Positions 51,783-61,516 of a stretch of DNA of 64,000 bases are shown piece by piece; position 1 is the first letter of the stretch, and each line of letters starts with the position of its first letter. The translations under genes and the position numbers were made by a program. The notes below the pieces were generated by a model, which had not been told where the DNA came from, ran no database searches, and saw only the letters and a program-made list of their open reading frames with translations. Source of the stretch: Lysobacter sp. FW306-1B-D06B (GTDB lineage Bacteria; Pseudomonadota; Gammaproteobacteria; Xanthomonadales; Xanthomonadaceae); NCBI RefSeq assembly GCF_038446665.1, contig NZ_CP151802.1, forward strand, positions 558,001 through 622,000, read 5' to 3'.

Positions 51783-52238
51783 CTACTGCGGCGGTGCGAG
51801 CAATTCCTGTGCGTCGAGGAAGCCGTCGCGGTTGCGGTCCTGGCGGGCGAAGCGCTCGGCCAGCGTCTGGCGGTGGTCGGCCAGGCTCACCGGCGTGCCG
51901 CGGCCGCCGGGCAGTTCGTCCACCGACAACATGCCGTCGCGGTTGGCGTCCATGCGCGTGAACGCGTAGCTCAACCAGTCCTGGTACTCGACGAGCGAAA
52001 CGCGGCCGTCGTGATCGGCGTCCATGCGCGCGACGTAGTCGGTGCTGGCTTCCACGGCAGGACGATCGACTTGCGGCGCCTCGGCCGACGCCTGCGCGGG
52101 CGCGCTCGGCGTGCGGCCGGACAGGTTCATCGGGATCGATTGGGCGTTCGCATTCGCGGCGCATGCCAGCGCCACGCACAACAAAAAGCCCGCGCGTTGC
52201 GGCGCGGGCTTGTTCGGAACGGCGCGGTCCATCGCCAT
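51783..52238 (-). CDS. EF-hand calcium-binding exported protein
   Basis: 151 residues from ATG 52238; ATG 52232 is an alternative. Signal sequence '[18 protein letters not shown]'. Three EF-hand loops follow: '[13 protein letters not shown]', '[13 protein letters not shown]' and '[13 protein letters not shown]', each with D-x-D/N-x-D-G spacing. A calcium-responsive periplasmic or secreted protein is likely. It ends ten bases from the third palindromic repeat. Confidence 0.88.
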   Translation of the reverse strand: MAMDRAVPNKPAPQRAGFLLCVALACAANANAQSIPMNLSGRTPSAPAQASAEAPQVDRPAVEASTDYVARMDADHDGRVSLVEYQDWLSYAFTRMDANRDGMLSVDELPGGRGTPVSLADHRQTLAERFARQDRNRDGFLDAQELLAPPQ

Positions 52239-52249
52239 CGAAACGACGG

Positions 52250-53437
52250 TCAGGCCGTGCGTGCCGGCGCCAGGGCGTAGCCCTTCAGGCGCGCGGAGAA
52301 CGCCTGCAGCGCCTGGATGCCGCTGGCCTCGGCCTCGGTGCACCAGGCGTGCAGCTTGGCCAGCGTGGCCTGCGCGTCGTGCGAGCGGTCGTCGAGCACC
52401 TGCGCCAAACGCTGGCGGAAGTCGGCCAGCGTGGCCATCTTCGGGCGTTCGGCCAGCCATGCCTGCAGCTTGGCGCGCTTGTCGTCGTCCAGCCAGCGGC
52501 CGTCGTCGGCCAGGCCCTGGCGCAGATTGCGCGGCAGCTTGAACTTCGCCTCGCGCAGCGCCGGCAGCGTGACGTTGCGGTAGTAATCGGTCATCGCCTG
52601 GAAGCGGATCGCCAGCAGCGCGCGCAGCGTTTCGCCGTCGGGCATGGCGATGTTGGGACGCACGTCGAGCGTCGGCGCCACGCGCAGCACCTTGGCCAGG
52701 CCGACCTTCTCCAACAGCTTGATCGCGCTCCAGCCGATGTCGAACTCCCACTTGCGCAGCGCGAACTTCGCCGAGCTCGGGAACGCATGGTGGTTGTTGT
52801 GCAGTTCTTCGCCGCCGATCCAGAAGCCCCACGGCGTGAGGTTGGTCGCGGTGTCGGTGGTCTCGAAGTTGCGGTAGCCCCACCAGTGGCCCAGGCCGTT
52901 GACGACGCCCGCGGCCCAGAACGGGATCCACACCATCTGGATCGCCCACGCCGCCACGCCCATGAAGCCGAACAGCACGATGCTGATCGCCAGCATCAGC
53001 ACCGGGCCCATCGTCGCGTGCGGGGTGTAGAGGTGGCGCTCGATCCAGTCGTCCGGGCAACCCTTGCCGTACTTCTCGATGTCCTCGCGCTGGCCGCGCG
53101 CTTCGCGGTACAGCTCCACGCCGCGCCACATCACCGTGTCGATGCCCTTGAACTGCGGGCTGTGCGGGTCTTCCTCGGTCTCGCACTTGGCGTGGTGCTT
53201 GCGATGGATCGCCGCCCACTCGCGCGTGATCATCGAGGTGGTGAGCCACGCCCAGAAGCGGAAGACGTGCGCCAGCACCGGATGGAAGTCCACCGAGCGG
53301 TGCGCCATCGAACGATGCAGGTACAGCGTGACGGAGAGGATCGTCAGCTGGGTGACCACCAGCAGCCAGATCAGCATTTCGCCCCAGCTGGCCTGGACCA
53401 GGCCGCCGGCGAGGAAATCGAGCAGGGAAACGGACAT
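52250..53437 (-). CDS. membrane acyl-CoA/acyl-lipid desaturase
   Basis: 395 residues from ATG 53437. The three His boxes are 'LHRSMAHRS', '[10 protein letters not shown]' and '[15 protein letters not shown]', with hydrophobic helices between ('[20 protein letters not shown]', '[19 protein letters not shown]'). These bind the di-iron centre of delta-9-type desaturases. The C-terminal ~90 residues are helical and family-specific. It ends 11 bases before the EF-hand start, so the two may be co-transcribed. Confidence 0.93.
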   Translation of the reverse strand: MSVSLLDFLAGGLVQASWGEMLIWLLVVTQLTILSVTLYLHRSMAHRSVDFHPVLAHVFRFWAWLTTSMITREWAAIHRKHHAKCETEEDPHSPQFKGIDTVMWRGVELYREARGQREDIEKYGKGCPDDWIERHLYTPHATMGPVLMLAISIVLFGFMGVAAWAIQMVWIPFWAAGVVNGLGHWWGYRNFETTDTATNLTPWGFWIGGEELHNNHHAFPSSAKFALRKWEFDIGWSAIKLLEKVGLAKVLRVAPTLDVRPNIAMPDGETLRALLAIRFQAMTDYYRNVTLPALREAKFKLPRNLRQGLADDGRWLDDDKRAKLQAWLAERPKMATLADFRQRLAQVLDDRSHDAQATLAKLHAWCTEAEASGIQALQAFSARLKGYALAPARTA

Positions 53438-53576
53438 TTACTTCGGCTCCGGGGATTGCCGGCGGAACAGCGGTGAACGATCGGGCGGCAGGCAGGCACG
53501 CGGCCATCCGTTGCGAATCATGCCAGTGGCACAGCACCGTTCGCGCCTGTATGGCCTGTATTTGTGATGGGGTCGT

Positions 53577-54452
53577 TCAGTCCGCCTGGCAAGCCACGTC
53601 GAGATTGCGTGCGATGCGACGCCGGGCACGCCGTAGCGCGGGTTCCGCGCGCTCGCGCAACGCTTGGCGGTCCTGCTTGCTGAATGGGGAGTCCCGGCGG
53701 CAATGGTCCAGCAACAGGGCGAGATCCTGGGCGCGGCCGAGCTGCTCGGCGGTGCGTTTGTCGAACAACTCCGACGCGGCGGCCACCGGCAGGCCGATCA
53801 GTTCCAGCGCCCGGCGCTGCTGCGAAGCGCGGCGGGCGCGACGGCGCCAGCGGTGCCAGTCCTCGTCGTCGCCGCTGTGGCGTGCGCGGGCCTGCGCCTC
53901 GCGGGTGCGCAGGTCGCTGTCGGCCACGCCCATGCGCAGGCCGGCGGACGTCAGCCGGTGCCAATCCAGCGCCGGCAACGCGGCGCGGAACACCGCCAAC
54001 AGGGCCCGGCGCGCGCCCAGCCCGGGGTCGGTCTGGATCGCCGCCGCGCCGACGCGGGCGCGCGCGGCGACGGCGGCCTCGCATGCACGCGTCAGCACCT
54101 GGCGCACGTCGTCCTTGCGTTCGCGCTTGAGCAGGCGGTCGAGCACTTCCACCAGGGCGTGCGCGTCGCGCAGGGTCGACAGCCCGCGGTTCAGCGCGCG
54201 CAGTTCGCGGTCGAGCAGCCCCGCGCCCGGGCCCAGGAGGCCGTCGCCCAACGCCAGCGCGGCGCGGGCGCGGCGGATCGCCTTGCGCGCCAGGTGGACG
54301 CCTTCGTGCAGGTCCGGGTCGGCCAGTGCCTCGTGCGCGGCGTCGATCTCGCCCCGCGTGTAGGCGCACAGGGCCGCCCCGGGCGAGGCCGGGCCGGCGG
54401 GTTCTTGCGTTCGGCTGGGCGATGCCTTGTCCATCGCGCGTCGCGAACCCAT
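53577..54452 (-). CDS. CHAD-domain protein
   Basis: 291 residues from ATG 54452 (MGSRRAMDKASPSRT), with GGAG eight bases upstream. The CHAD pattern of conserved His and basic residues is visible: 'DLHEGVHLARKAIRRARAAL', 'LSTLRDAHALVEVL', 'DDEDWHRWRRRARR' and a C-terminal Arg-rich helix. CHAD domains bind polyphosphate. No CYTH/triphosphatase domain is fused. Divergent from mutM across about 40 bases. Confidence 0.85.
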   Translation of the reverse strand: MGSRRAMDKASPSRTQEPAGPASPGAALCAYTRGEIDAAHEALADPDLHEGVHLARKAIRRARAALALGDGLLGPGAGLLDRELRALNRGLSTLRDAHALVEVLDRLLKRERKDDVRQVLTRACEAAVAARARVGAAAIQTDPGLGARRALLAVFRAALPALDWHRLTSAGLRMGVADSDLRTREAQARARHSGDDEDWHRWRRRARRASQQRRALELIGLPVAAASELFDKRTAEQLGRAQDLALLLDHCRRDSPFSKQDRQALRERAEPALRRARRRIARNLDVACQAD

Positions 54453-54494
54453 CCATCCGACTCCGGTCGTGAATCCCGATAGTACGCTCGCCCC

Positions 54495-55322
54495 ATGCCC
54501 GAGCTTCCCGAAGTCGAAACCACCCGTCGCGGCCTGGCGCCGCACGTCGAAGGCCGCCGCGTGGCGGGCGTGACCCTACGCCGGCCGGACCTGCGCTGGC
54601 CGATCCCGGACGAGGTCGCGCGCCTGCTTCCCGGCCAGCGCATCGAGTCGGTGCGCCGACGCGCCAAGTACCTGTTGCTGGACACGCAGGCCGGCAGCGC
54701 CCTGCTGCACCTGGGCATGTCCGGCAGCCTGCGCGTGCTGCCGGCCGACACGCCGGTGCGCGCCCACGACCACGTCGACATCGCGCTGGCCCCCGAAGGC
54801 CGACAGGGCGCGCGCGTGCTGCGCTTCAACGACCCGCGCCGATTCGGCTGCCTGCTCTGGCAACCGCCCGGCGACACCCACGAACTGCTCGCCGACCTGG
54901 GGCCGGAACCGCTGTCGGACGGCTTCGACGGCGACTACCTGTTCGCCCTGAGCCGGGGCCGCAGCGCGCCGGTGAAGACCTTCCTGATGGACCAACGCGT
55001 GGTGGTCGGGGTTGGCAACATCTACGTGGCCGAAGCGCTGTTCGCCGCCGGCATCTCGCCGCTGCGCGCGGCCGGCAAGGTCTCGCGCGAGCGCTACCAG
55101 CGCCTGGCCGACGAGGTCCGCCGCATCCTCGGCCATGCCATCGAACGCGGCGGGACGACGCTGCGGGACTTCATCGCCCCGGACGGTGCCCCGGGCTATT
55201 TCGAGCAGGAACTGTCCGCCTACGGCCGGGGCGGCGAGCCCTGTCCGCGCTGCGGACGGCCGCTGAAACAGGCCGCCATCGGCCAACGCACGACCGTTTG
55301 GTGCGGCCACTGCCAGAAGTGA
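54495..55322 (+). CDS. mutM: formamidopyrimidine-DNA glycosylase
   Basis: 275 residues from ATG 54495. Begins '[14 protein letters not shown]', giving the catalytic N-terminal Pro and Glu after Met removal. Conserved Lys in 'RRRAKYLLL', H2TH region '[20 protein letters not shown]' and the C-terminal zinc finger '[20 protein letters not shown]' with 'CGHC'. Removes 8-oxoguanine from DNA. Complete and normal in length. Confidence 0.97.
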   Translation: MPELPEVETTRRGLAPHVEGRRVAGVTLRRPDLRWPIPDEVARLLPGQRIESVRRRAKYLLLDTQAGSALLHLGMSGSLRVLPADTPVRAHDHVDIALAPEGRQGARVLRFNDPRRFGCLLWQPPGDTHELLADLGPEPLSDGFDGDYLFALSRGRSAPVKTFLMDQRVVVGVGNIYVAEALFAAGISPLRAAGKVSRERYQRLADEVRRILGHAIERGGTTLRDFIAPDGAPGYFEQELSAYGRGGEPCPRCGRPLKQAAIGQRTTVWCGHCQK

Positions 55323-55341
55323 CACCGCCCCGATGAGGCAG

Positions 55342-55414
55342 TGTCAGAAAAAACTGAAGGAGCGGCGCGGCCCATTCTGACGCGACTTTTTCGAGTTGCA
55401 TGTCACAAAAAGGG
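55342..55414 (+). promoter_or_regulatory. repeated TGTCAxAAAAA motif upstream of the sigma-factor gene
   Basis: TGTCAGAAAAAAC at 55342-55354 and TGTCACAAAAAGG at 55401-55413, 59 bases apart, both on the + strand before the sigma gene at 55448. The second is followed by GATATATTCCG. They could be -35-type elements of an autoregulated ECF promoter. Inference only. Confidence 0.4.
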
Positions 55415-55447
55415 ATATATTCCGAGCCACTGCGCACGGGGCTGCCC

Positions 55448-56011
55448 ATGGCCGACACCGCCGATATCACGCTGCTGCTGGATGCTGCACGAGAAGGGGA
55501 CCGCGGCGCACTCGACCGCGTGCTCGCCACGCTTTATCAGGAACTGCACACGATGGCGCGGCGCCAACTCGCCGGCCAGCATGGGCAGACGCTCGATGCC
55601 ACCGCCCTGGTGCACGAGGCCTATCTCAAGCTCATCGGCCGCCGCGAGGCGCAGTTCGACGATCGCGCGCACTTCTTCGCCTACGCCGCCTCGGCCATGC
55701 GCAGCGTGGTCGTGGATTACGCGCGCCAGCGCCTGGCGCAGAAGCGCGGCGGCGACCTGCACCGCGTCACGGAACTTCCCGACGACGTCGAAGGCGGCCT
55801 GCGCCTGGACGAAGACACCCTCGGCCTGGACACCGCGCTGACCAAGCTCGCCGCCGTCGATCCACGCCTGGCGCAGGTGGTGGAACTGCGTTACTTCGCC
55901 GGCCTGTCGGAACTGGAGATCGCCGCGCTGCTGGAGCGTTCCGAGCGCAGCATCCGCCGCGACTGGCAGAAGGCGCGGCTGTTCCTGCTCGCGTCGTTGA
56001 AGGATTCGTAA
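55448..56011 (+). CDS. ECF sigma factor (TIGR02999-like), paired with a kinase
   Basis: 187 residues from ATG 55448 (MADTADITLLLDAAREGDRG). Region 2: 'LYQELHTMARRQL', 'ALVHEAYLKLIGRREAQFDD', 'FFAYAASAMRSVVVDYARQR'. Region 4: 'ELRYFAGLSELEIAALLERS' and 'RDWQKARLFLL'. No anti-sigma gene follows. Instead a Ser/Thr kinase begins 46 bases downstream, the arrangement of sigma factors activated by phosphorylation (ECF43/EcfP-EcfK type, as described in Vibrio and Xanthomonas). An upstream frame to 55400 is open but non-essential. Confidence 0.9.
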   Translation: MADTADITLLLDAAREGDRGALDRVLATLYQELHTMARRQLAGQHGQTLDATALVHEAYLKLIGRREAQFDDRAHFFAYAASAMRSVVVDYARQRLAQKRGGDLHRVTELPDDVEGGLRLDEDTLGLDTALTKLAAVDPRLAQVVELRYFAGLSELEIAALLERSERSIRRDWQKARLFLLASLKDS

Positions 56012-56056
56012 GGTTTCTCCCACGCGCCCCGCGTTGATCCCTGAGGTCGAGTCCCG

Positions 56057-58888
56057 ATGGATCCCGAGCGCTGGCAACGCATCTCCCCGCTGCTCGACGC
56101 GCTCTTCGAACTGGAGCCGCAGGCGCGCGAGCTGCGCCTGGCGCAATTGCGCGACGAAGACCCCGCGCTGGCCGAAGAGCTGCAGACGCTCATCACGCTG
56201 GACGAAAGCCACGAGGACTTCCTGTCCGAACCGCTGGTCGCGCCTTTGGCCGGCCTGCGCGCAGGCGGTGAAGTCGGGCCGTATCGACTCGAACGCCTGC
56301 TCGGCGAAGGCGGCATGGGCCAGGTATGGCTGGCCGCGCGCGCCGACGGCCTGTACCAGCGCCGCGTCGCGCTGAAACTGCTGCGCCCCGGCCTGGCCGA
56401 CAGCAACCTGCGCGTGCGCTTCTCGCGCGAGCGGCAGATCCTCGCGCGCCTGGCGCACCCGCACATCGCGCGCCTGCTCGACGCGGGCATGAGCACCGAT
56501 GGCCTGCCGTACCTCGCGCTGGAGTACGTCGAAGGCGAGCCGATCACCGACTACTGCCGCAACCATCAGCTGCCGCTGGAGCAACGGCTGCGCATGTTCC
56601 ATCAGATCTGCGACGCGGTGAGCCACGCGCACGCGAACCTGATCGTGCATCGCGACCTCAAGCCCTCGAACATCCTGGTGACACCCAGCGGCGACGTGCG
56701 CCTGCTCGATTTCGGCATCGCCAAACTGCTGGATTCCGAAGCGCCGATGGTCGAGCAGACGCGCACCGGCGTGCGCGCGTTCACCCTGCACTACGCCGCG
56801 CCCGAGCAGGTGCGCGGCGAACCCGTCACCACGATGACCGACGTGTACGCGCTGGGCGTGGTGCTGTTCGAACTGCTCACCGACACCAAGCCGTACCGGC
56901 TGAAACGGCAGACCGATGCGGAATGGGAAGAGGCGATCCTCGCCGCCGATCCGCAGCATCCCTCGCACACGCTGCTGCGTCGCGCCGAAGACGCGGGCGC
57001 CGATGTGCACGCATTGCGCCGCCACGCGCGCATGCTCGCCGGCGATCTGGACAACATCGTGCTCAAGACGCTGTCCAAGCGGCCCGAGCAGCGCTATCCG
57101 TCGGTGGAAGCGCTGGCGCTGGACCTGAGCCGCTACGAGGCCGGTCGTCCCGTGCAGGCGCGCCCGCAGAGCATGGGCTACCGCTTCGGCAAGTACTTGC
57201 GCCGGCACCGCTGGTCGCTGGCGACGGGCACGCTGGTGGCGGTGGTGTTGAGCGCGGCGCTGGCGATCGTCGCCTGGCAGGCGCGGCAGGCCGTCGCCGA
57301 AGCCGGACGCGCGCAGGCGATGCAGGACTTCATGGTCGGCGTGTTCGAAAGCGCGCGTGGCACGCCCGAAGGCCAGGCGCTGGACCTGCGCGGCCTGCTC
57401 GACGATTCGCTGGATCGAGGCAACCGCGAACTCGCGCGGCAACCGCGCGCGCGCGCCGAACTGCTGGGCGTGATCGCGCGCCTGCGCATCGGCCTGGGCG
57501 ATTACCGCGAAGCGCTGGTGCTGCTCAACCGCCAGGCCGTCGCGCTGGAATCCGCTCCCGATGTCCCCGTGAGCCTGCAACTGGAATCGCTGACGCAGCG
57601 CGGCCAGGCGCTGCGTTTGCTGGGTGAGGCGCGGCAGTGCATCGGCCTGATGCAACCCGCGCTGGCAACCGCGCGGCGCGAGCAGGCGCAATTGCCGCCG
57701 CAGGTGAGCGAGTTCTACTCGCAACTCGGCCGCTGCCGTCGCGACAACGGCGAGCGCCAGGGTGCGCGCCAGTTGTTCGAACGTTCGCTCACGCTGCGCC
57801 GCGAGGATCGCGACGAAGTGGGCACGGTGGAGAACCTGATCGACCTGGCCAACCTGCAGGCCGATGCCGGCCAGTCCGGCGCCGCGTTGCAGGGCTATCA
57901 ACAAGCGCGCATCCAGCTGCGTCAGAAAGTGGGCGAACGGCATGCGCTGATGGTCGAGATCGGCTCGCGCATGGCATCGCTGCGGCAGGGCCTGGGCCAG
58001 ACGGATGCGGCCGAACGCTCGGCGTCGGATGCCTTCGCGCTCGCGCTGGAGGTGTATGGCGCGCAGCATCCGGCCACGCTTTCGCTGCGTCGCCAGCTGG
58101 CCGCGCTGCACATCGAGCAGGGCCGCTATTCCCAGGCGGAAACCGAACTGCGCGAGGCCATCGCGCTACAGCAACGTCGCGTCAGCGCGGGCGGAAGCGA
58201 TCCGGGCGAAATCCGGCGCGGTGCAGGCGAACTCGGGCGCCTGCAGCGTCAGCTCGGCCTGGTGACCTGGGAGCGCGGCGACAGCGCGACCGCGCTGGCT
58301 TCCATGCAACGCGCCGTGACGCTGGCCCGGCAACACGACGACGTCCCGCGACTGGCCGACGCGCTGTTCGACCAAGCCCGCTTGCTGCACGCGTCGGGAC
58401 GCGACCGCACCGCGCTGAAAGCGGTGACGGAAGCGCGCGAGTTGCGCCTCGAGGAACTCGGCCCGCGTCACCCGCTGGTCGGCGACACCGACCGGTTGCT
58501 GGGCCAGATCGAACTCTCGCTCGGCCAGCACGACCAGGGCATGGCGCACCTGGCGCAGGCCGTGACGCTCACCCGCAGCGGCTACGGCAGCACGCATCCG
58601 AACACGCGCGAAGCCGAACTGGCCCTGGCCCGCGCACAGGCGCTGGACGGCGACGACGGCGCGCTGACGCGACTGGATGCATTGGCCGGGCTCTCACACG
58701 GCGACCTGGACCTGCGCCGCACGGCATGGCGCGCGCAAGCCTATGCCGCACAGCTGCGCTGCCACGGGCCGGACCGCGATCCCGCGATGGCGCGTCTGGA
58801 TGCGTTGCACGAACAGTTGTTGAGCGAACAGCCCGACGGCGGTGCGATTCCACGCGAGGTGGCGGCGATCATGCGGGGGTGTGGTTAG
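56057..58888 (+). CDS. membrane Ser/Thr protein kinase with TPR sensor region
   Basis: 943 residues from ATG 56057. Kinase domain ~75-370: Gly loop 'LLGEGGMGQVW', Lys in 'RVALKLLRPG', 'LIVHRDLKPSNILVT', 'LLDFGIAKL' (DFG), and 'YAAPEQVRGEPVTTMTDVYA'. A transmembrane helix at about 385-405 ('LATGTLVAVVLSAALAIVAW') is followed by a long TPR-type helical region to the C-terminus, probably periplasmic. It likely senses a signal there and phosphorylates the upstream sigma factor (inference from gene order). All catalytic motifs are intact. Confidence 0.93.
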   Translation: MDPERWQRISPLLDALFELEPQARELRLAQLRDEDPALAEELQTLITLDESHEDFLSEPLVAPLAGLRAGGEVGPYRLERLLGEGGMGQVWLAARADGLYQRRVALKLLRPGLADSNLRVRFSRERQILARLAHPHIARLLDAGMSTDGLPYLALEYVEGEPITDYCRNHQLPLEQRLRMFHQICDAVSHAHANLIVHRDLKPSNILVTPSGDVRLLDFGIAKLLDSEAPMVEQTRTGVRAFTLHYAAPEQVRGEPVTTMTDVYALGVVLFELLTDTKPYRLKRQTDAEWEEAILAADPQHPSHTLLRRAEDAGADVHALRRHARMLAGDLDNIVLKTLSKRPEQRYPSVEALALDLSRYEAGRPVQARPQSMGYRFGKYLRRHRWSLATGTLVAVVLSAALAIVAWQARQAVAEAGRAQAMQDFMVGVFESARGTPEGQALDLRGLLDDSLDRGNRELARQPRARAELLGVIARLRIGLGDYREALVLLNRQAVALESAPDVPVSLQLESLTQRGQALRLLGEARQCIGLMQPALATARREQAQLPPQVSEFYSQLGRCRRDNGERQGARQLFERSLTLRREDRDEVGTVENLIDLANLQADAGQSGAALQGYQQARIQLRQKVGERHALMVEIGSRMASLRQGLGQTDAAERSASDAFALALEVYGAQHPATLSLRRQLAALHIEQGRYSQAETELREAIALQQRRVSAGGSDPGEIRRGAGELGRLQRQLGLVTWERGDSATALASMQRAVTLARQHDDVPRLADALFDQARLLHASGRDRTALKAVTEARELRLEELGPRHPLVGDTDRLLGQIELSLGQHDQGMAHLAQAVTLTRSGYGSTHPNTREAELALARAQALDGDDGALTRLDALAGLSHGDLDLRRTAWRAQAYAAQLRCHGPDRDPAMARLDALHEQLLSEQPDGGAIPREVAAIMRGCG

Positions 58889-58895
58889 GCTTTTC

Positions 58896-58989
58896 GTGAT
58901 TCGTGATTCGTGATTCGTGATTCGGGATTCGGGATTCGGGATTCGGGATTCGGGATTCGGGATTCGGGATTCGGGATTCGGGATTCGGG
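58896..58989. repeat. 7-bp tandem array (GTGATTC then GGGATTC)
   Basis: About thirteen units, the first four as GTGATTC, then GGGATTC. Same unit as the 30609-30722 array. It lies just after the kinase stop and before an autotransporter remnant. Confidence 0.95.
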
Positions 58990-59167
58990 ACAGCTTCTTC
59001 GAAACCGAGATCCAGATTGTCACGCCATCGGGCACGCGCTCCCGGTTTCACGCCTAGATAACGCCATAAAAAGGATTCTGCCTCACCGGCTTTTCACGAG
59101 ATGAAGGCTGTGGGGCAGTACGCGGAATGTTCATCCATGCGCTCTCGTTCGGGCATCCGGTCCATCG

Positions 59168-60742
59168 ATGACAAGGACTCGCCGCGCATGGAATAGGCGC
59201 GCAACCGGAGGCAGCGTGACCGTGGCCGACAACGCACGTCTGATCGGCGTGCAGGGCCAGACGTTCACCATGGGCCCGTTGACGCTCAATCCGCTCTCGC
59301 ATGTGGATGCCTCACTCGCGGCGCCCGGTACGACCGCGTTGTTCGGCATCAGCGGCAATCTCGTGCTCGATGGCCTTCTGGACATCACCTCGACGGGCGC
59401 CTTTGGCCCGGGGCTTTACCGATTGATGAACTACACCGGCGCGCTGACCGACAACGGCCTGGACTTCGGCGTCGTGCCCGCGGGTTTCACGCCGAATCTG
59501 GATCTGTTCGTGCAGACCTCCGCGGCGCAGCAGATCAATCTGGCGAACACGAAGGGGGCGCTGCTGACGTTCTGGGACGGAGGCAACAGCGCGCTGTTCA
59601 ACAACGGTCGAATCGACGGCGGCGCGGGAACGTGGCTGGCCACGACCGGCCAGTCGTGGGCCGACATCAGCGGAACCCTCAACGGACCGTGGCAGGCGGA
59701 CAGCTTCGCGATCTTCCAGGGCACGCCTGGCATCGTCACCGTGGACAACAGCGCAGGCGCGGTGACCTTCAGCGGTGCGCAGTTCGCCGTGAACGGCTAC
59801 ACGATCACCGGCCAACCGCTGACGATGCAGGCGACGCTCACCACGCTGCGCGTGGGCGACGGAAGCGACGATGCCTATCGCTTGCGCGAAGGCGTGGAGA
59901 TGTGGCTGCGCGGCTATTACCAGAGCAGCGAGGGCGATCGCGTCGATCTGTTCCGGCAAGGTTACGAGAGCGACGGCCGCAGCTTCATCCTCGGTGCGGA
60001 CGCGGCGTTGGCCGACTCGGGCGTCGTGGGCGCGTACCTGGCGTTCGACGATCTGGACATGGCCTATCGCGGCCCGACTGCCGACACCGGTCGCACGCGT
60101 CTGGATGGATGGGCGGCGGGCGTGTACGGCAGTTATTGGGGTGAACGCCGCTGGTTCGTGCAGGGAGCGCTCGAATACGGTGTCTATGACGTCGAAACCA
60201 CGCGGGCCGTCGTCTTCGGCCCGATTGCCGCGCAGGCGCAGGGCGATCGCGACGCACGCGCCTGGACGGCCACGGCCGGCGCCGGTTACAACCTCATCCC
60301 GGGCGACGGTTGGCTGATCCAGCCGCAGATGCATCTGCGCTATCAACGCTTCGACGAGGATGGCTACAACGAACGCGGCGCGGTGGCGCTGGACCTGGGC
60401 TATGGGGACTTCGACGCCGGAACGTTCCGTGGCGAAGCGGGCGTCACCGTGCGCCGGTCGCTGCCGGCCGCCACCGCAAAGCCGGAGATCAGCGTCGTGT
60501 TCGCCTACGCGAACTACGTGTACGACGACGCGTTGGACGATCGCGACCGCACCGCACGCTTCACCATCGGCGATGCGTTCCGGATTTCCGTCGACGACGG
60601 CACGCGCGACGGCATCCGCTATGGATTCGGACTCGAGCACACCTGGAACAGCAATGCCGCCATCCAGGTGCTGTTCGAAGCGGAGGACTACGGCGAGATC
60701 GAGAACCGGAGCGCTTCGCTGCTGGTGCGCAAGCGGTTCTGA
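59168..60742 (+). pseudogene. autotransporter fragment: end of passenger plus beta-barrel
   Basis: 524 residues from ATG 59168 with no signal peptide. Residues ~12-230 are the last part of a beta-helix passenger ('ATGGSVTVADNARLIGVQGQ', 'GNLVLDGLLDITSTGAFGPG'). Residues ~235-524 are a type V beta-barrel with a terminal Phe ('ENRSASLLVRKRF') and strands such as 'VWLRGYYQ'-like 'EMWLRGYYQSSEGD' and 'WAAGVYGSYWGERRWFVQGA'. The signal and most of the passenger are missing, so the protein cannot reach the outer membrane. The tandem array just upstream marks where DNA may have been lost. Annotation as remnant is inferred from the missing export signal. Confidence 0.78.
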
Positions 60743-60810
60743 ACGGGCGATGCGTCGCCACCGTGAAAGCGGATGGCGACGCGTTGGCACCCTTCGATAT
60801 CGCTATCGCC

Positions 60811-61431
60811 TCACAGCGGCAGCGGCGGCTGCAACGGTTCGATCGCGCCCTCGCCGCTCATCACCTTCTTGTATTCCGCGCGCGAGACCGAGATGTAGCG
60901 ATCGTTGCCGCCGATCTCCACCTGCGGCCCCTCGCGCACCGCGCGGCCCTGCGCGTCCACGCGCACCACCATCGTCGCCTTCTTGCCGGTGTGGCAGATG
61001 GTCTTGATCTCGGTGAGTTCGTCCGCCCACGCCAGCAGGTACTGGCTGCCCTCGAACAGCTCGCCGCGGAAATCCGTGCGCAGGCCGTAGCACAGCACCG
61101 GGATGCGCAGCGCGTCGACCACCTCGCTCAGCTGCCACACCTGCGCTTTCGTCAGGAACTGCGCCTCGTCCACCAGCACGCAATGCAGCGCGCCATGCTG
61201 GGCGATGTCGTGGCGGACCTTCGCCTCCAGATCGTCGTCGCGTTCGAACGCGATGCCCTCCGAGCGCAGGCCGATGCGCGAGGCGATCACGCCGGTGCCG
61301 GCGCGGTCGTCCAGCCGCGGAGTGAGGATCGCCACGCGCATGCCGCGCTCGCGGTAGTTGTGCGCCGACTGCAGGAGCGTCGTGGTCTTGCCGGCGTTCA
61401 TCGCCGAATAATAGAAATAGAGCTTTGCCAT
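60811..61431 (-). CDS. tdk: thymidine kinase
   Basis: 206 residues from ATG 61431. P-loop '[15 protein letters not shown]', '[20 protein letters not shown]' (DEAQF), lasso region '[20 protein letters not shown]' and '[13 protein letters not shown]'. The usual zinc-binding Cys pairs of type II thymidine kinase are reduced to a single Cys ('[16 protein letters not shown]'), as in E. coli-like shorter variants. Salvages thymidine to dTMP. Confidence 0.94.
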   Translation of the reverse strand: MAKLYFYYSAMNAGKTTTLLQSAHNYRERGMRVAILTPRLDDRAGTGVIASRIGLRSEGIAFERDDDLEAKVRHDIAQHGALHCVLVDEAQFLTKAQVWQLSEVVDALRIPVLCYGLRTDFRGELFEGSQYLLAWADELTEIKTICHTGKKATMVVRVDAQGRAVREGPQVEIGGNDRYISVSRAEYKKVMSGEGAIEPLQPPLPL

Positions 61432-61516
61432 GCGCGCATTTTACGACGTGTCGCGCGCGTGGCGCCTCCCGGCGCCAACAGGCCTGCGGACGCGCGGGCC
61501 GCGGCTGTGCGCGGCC

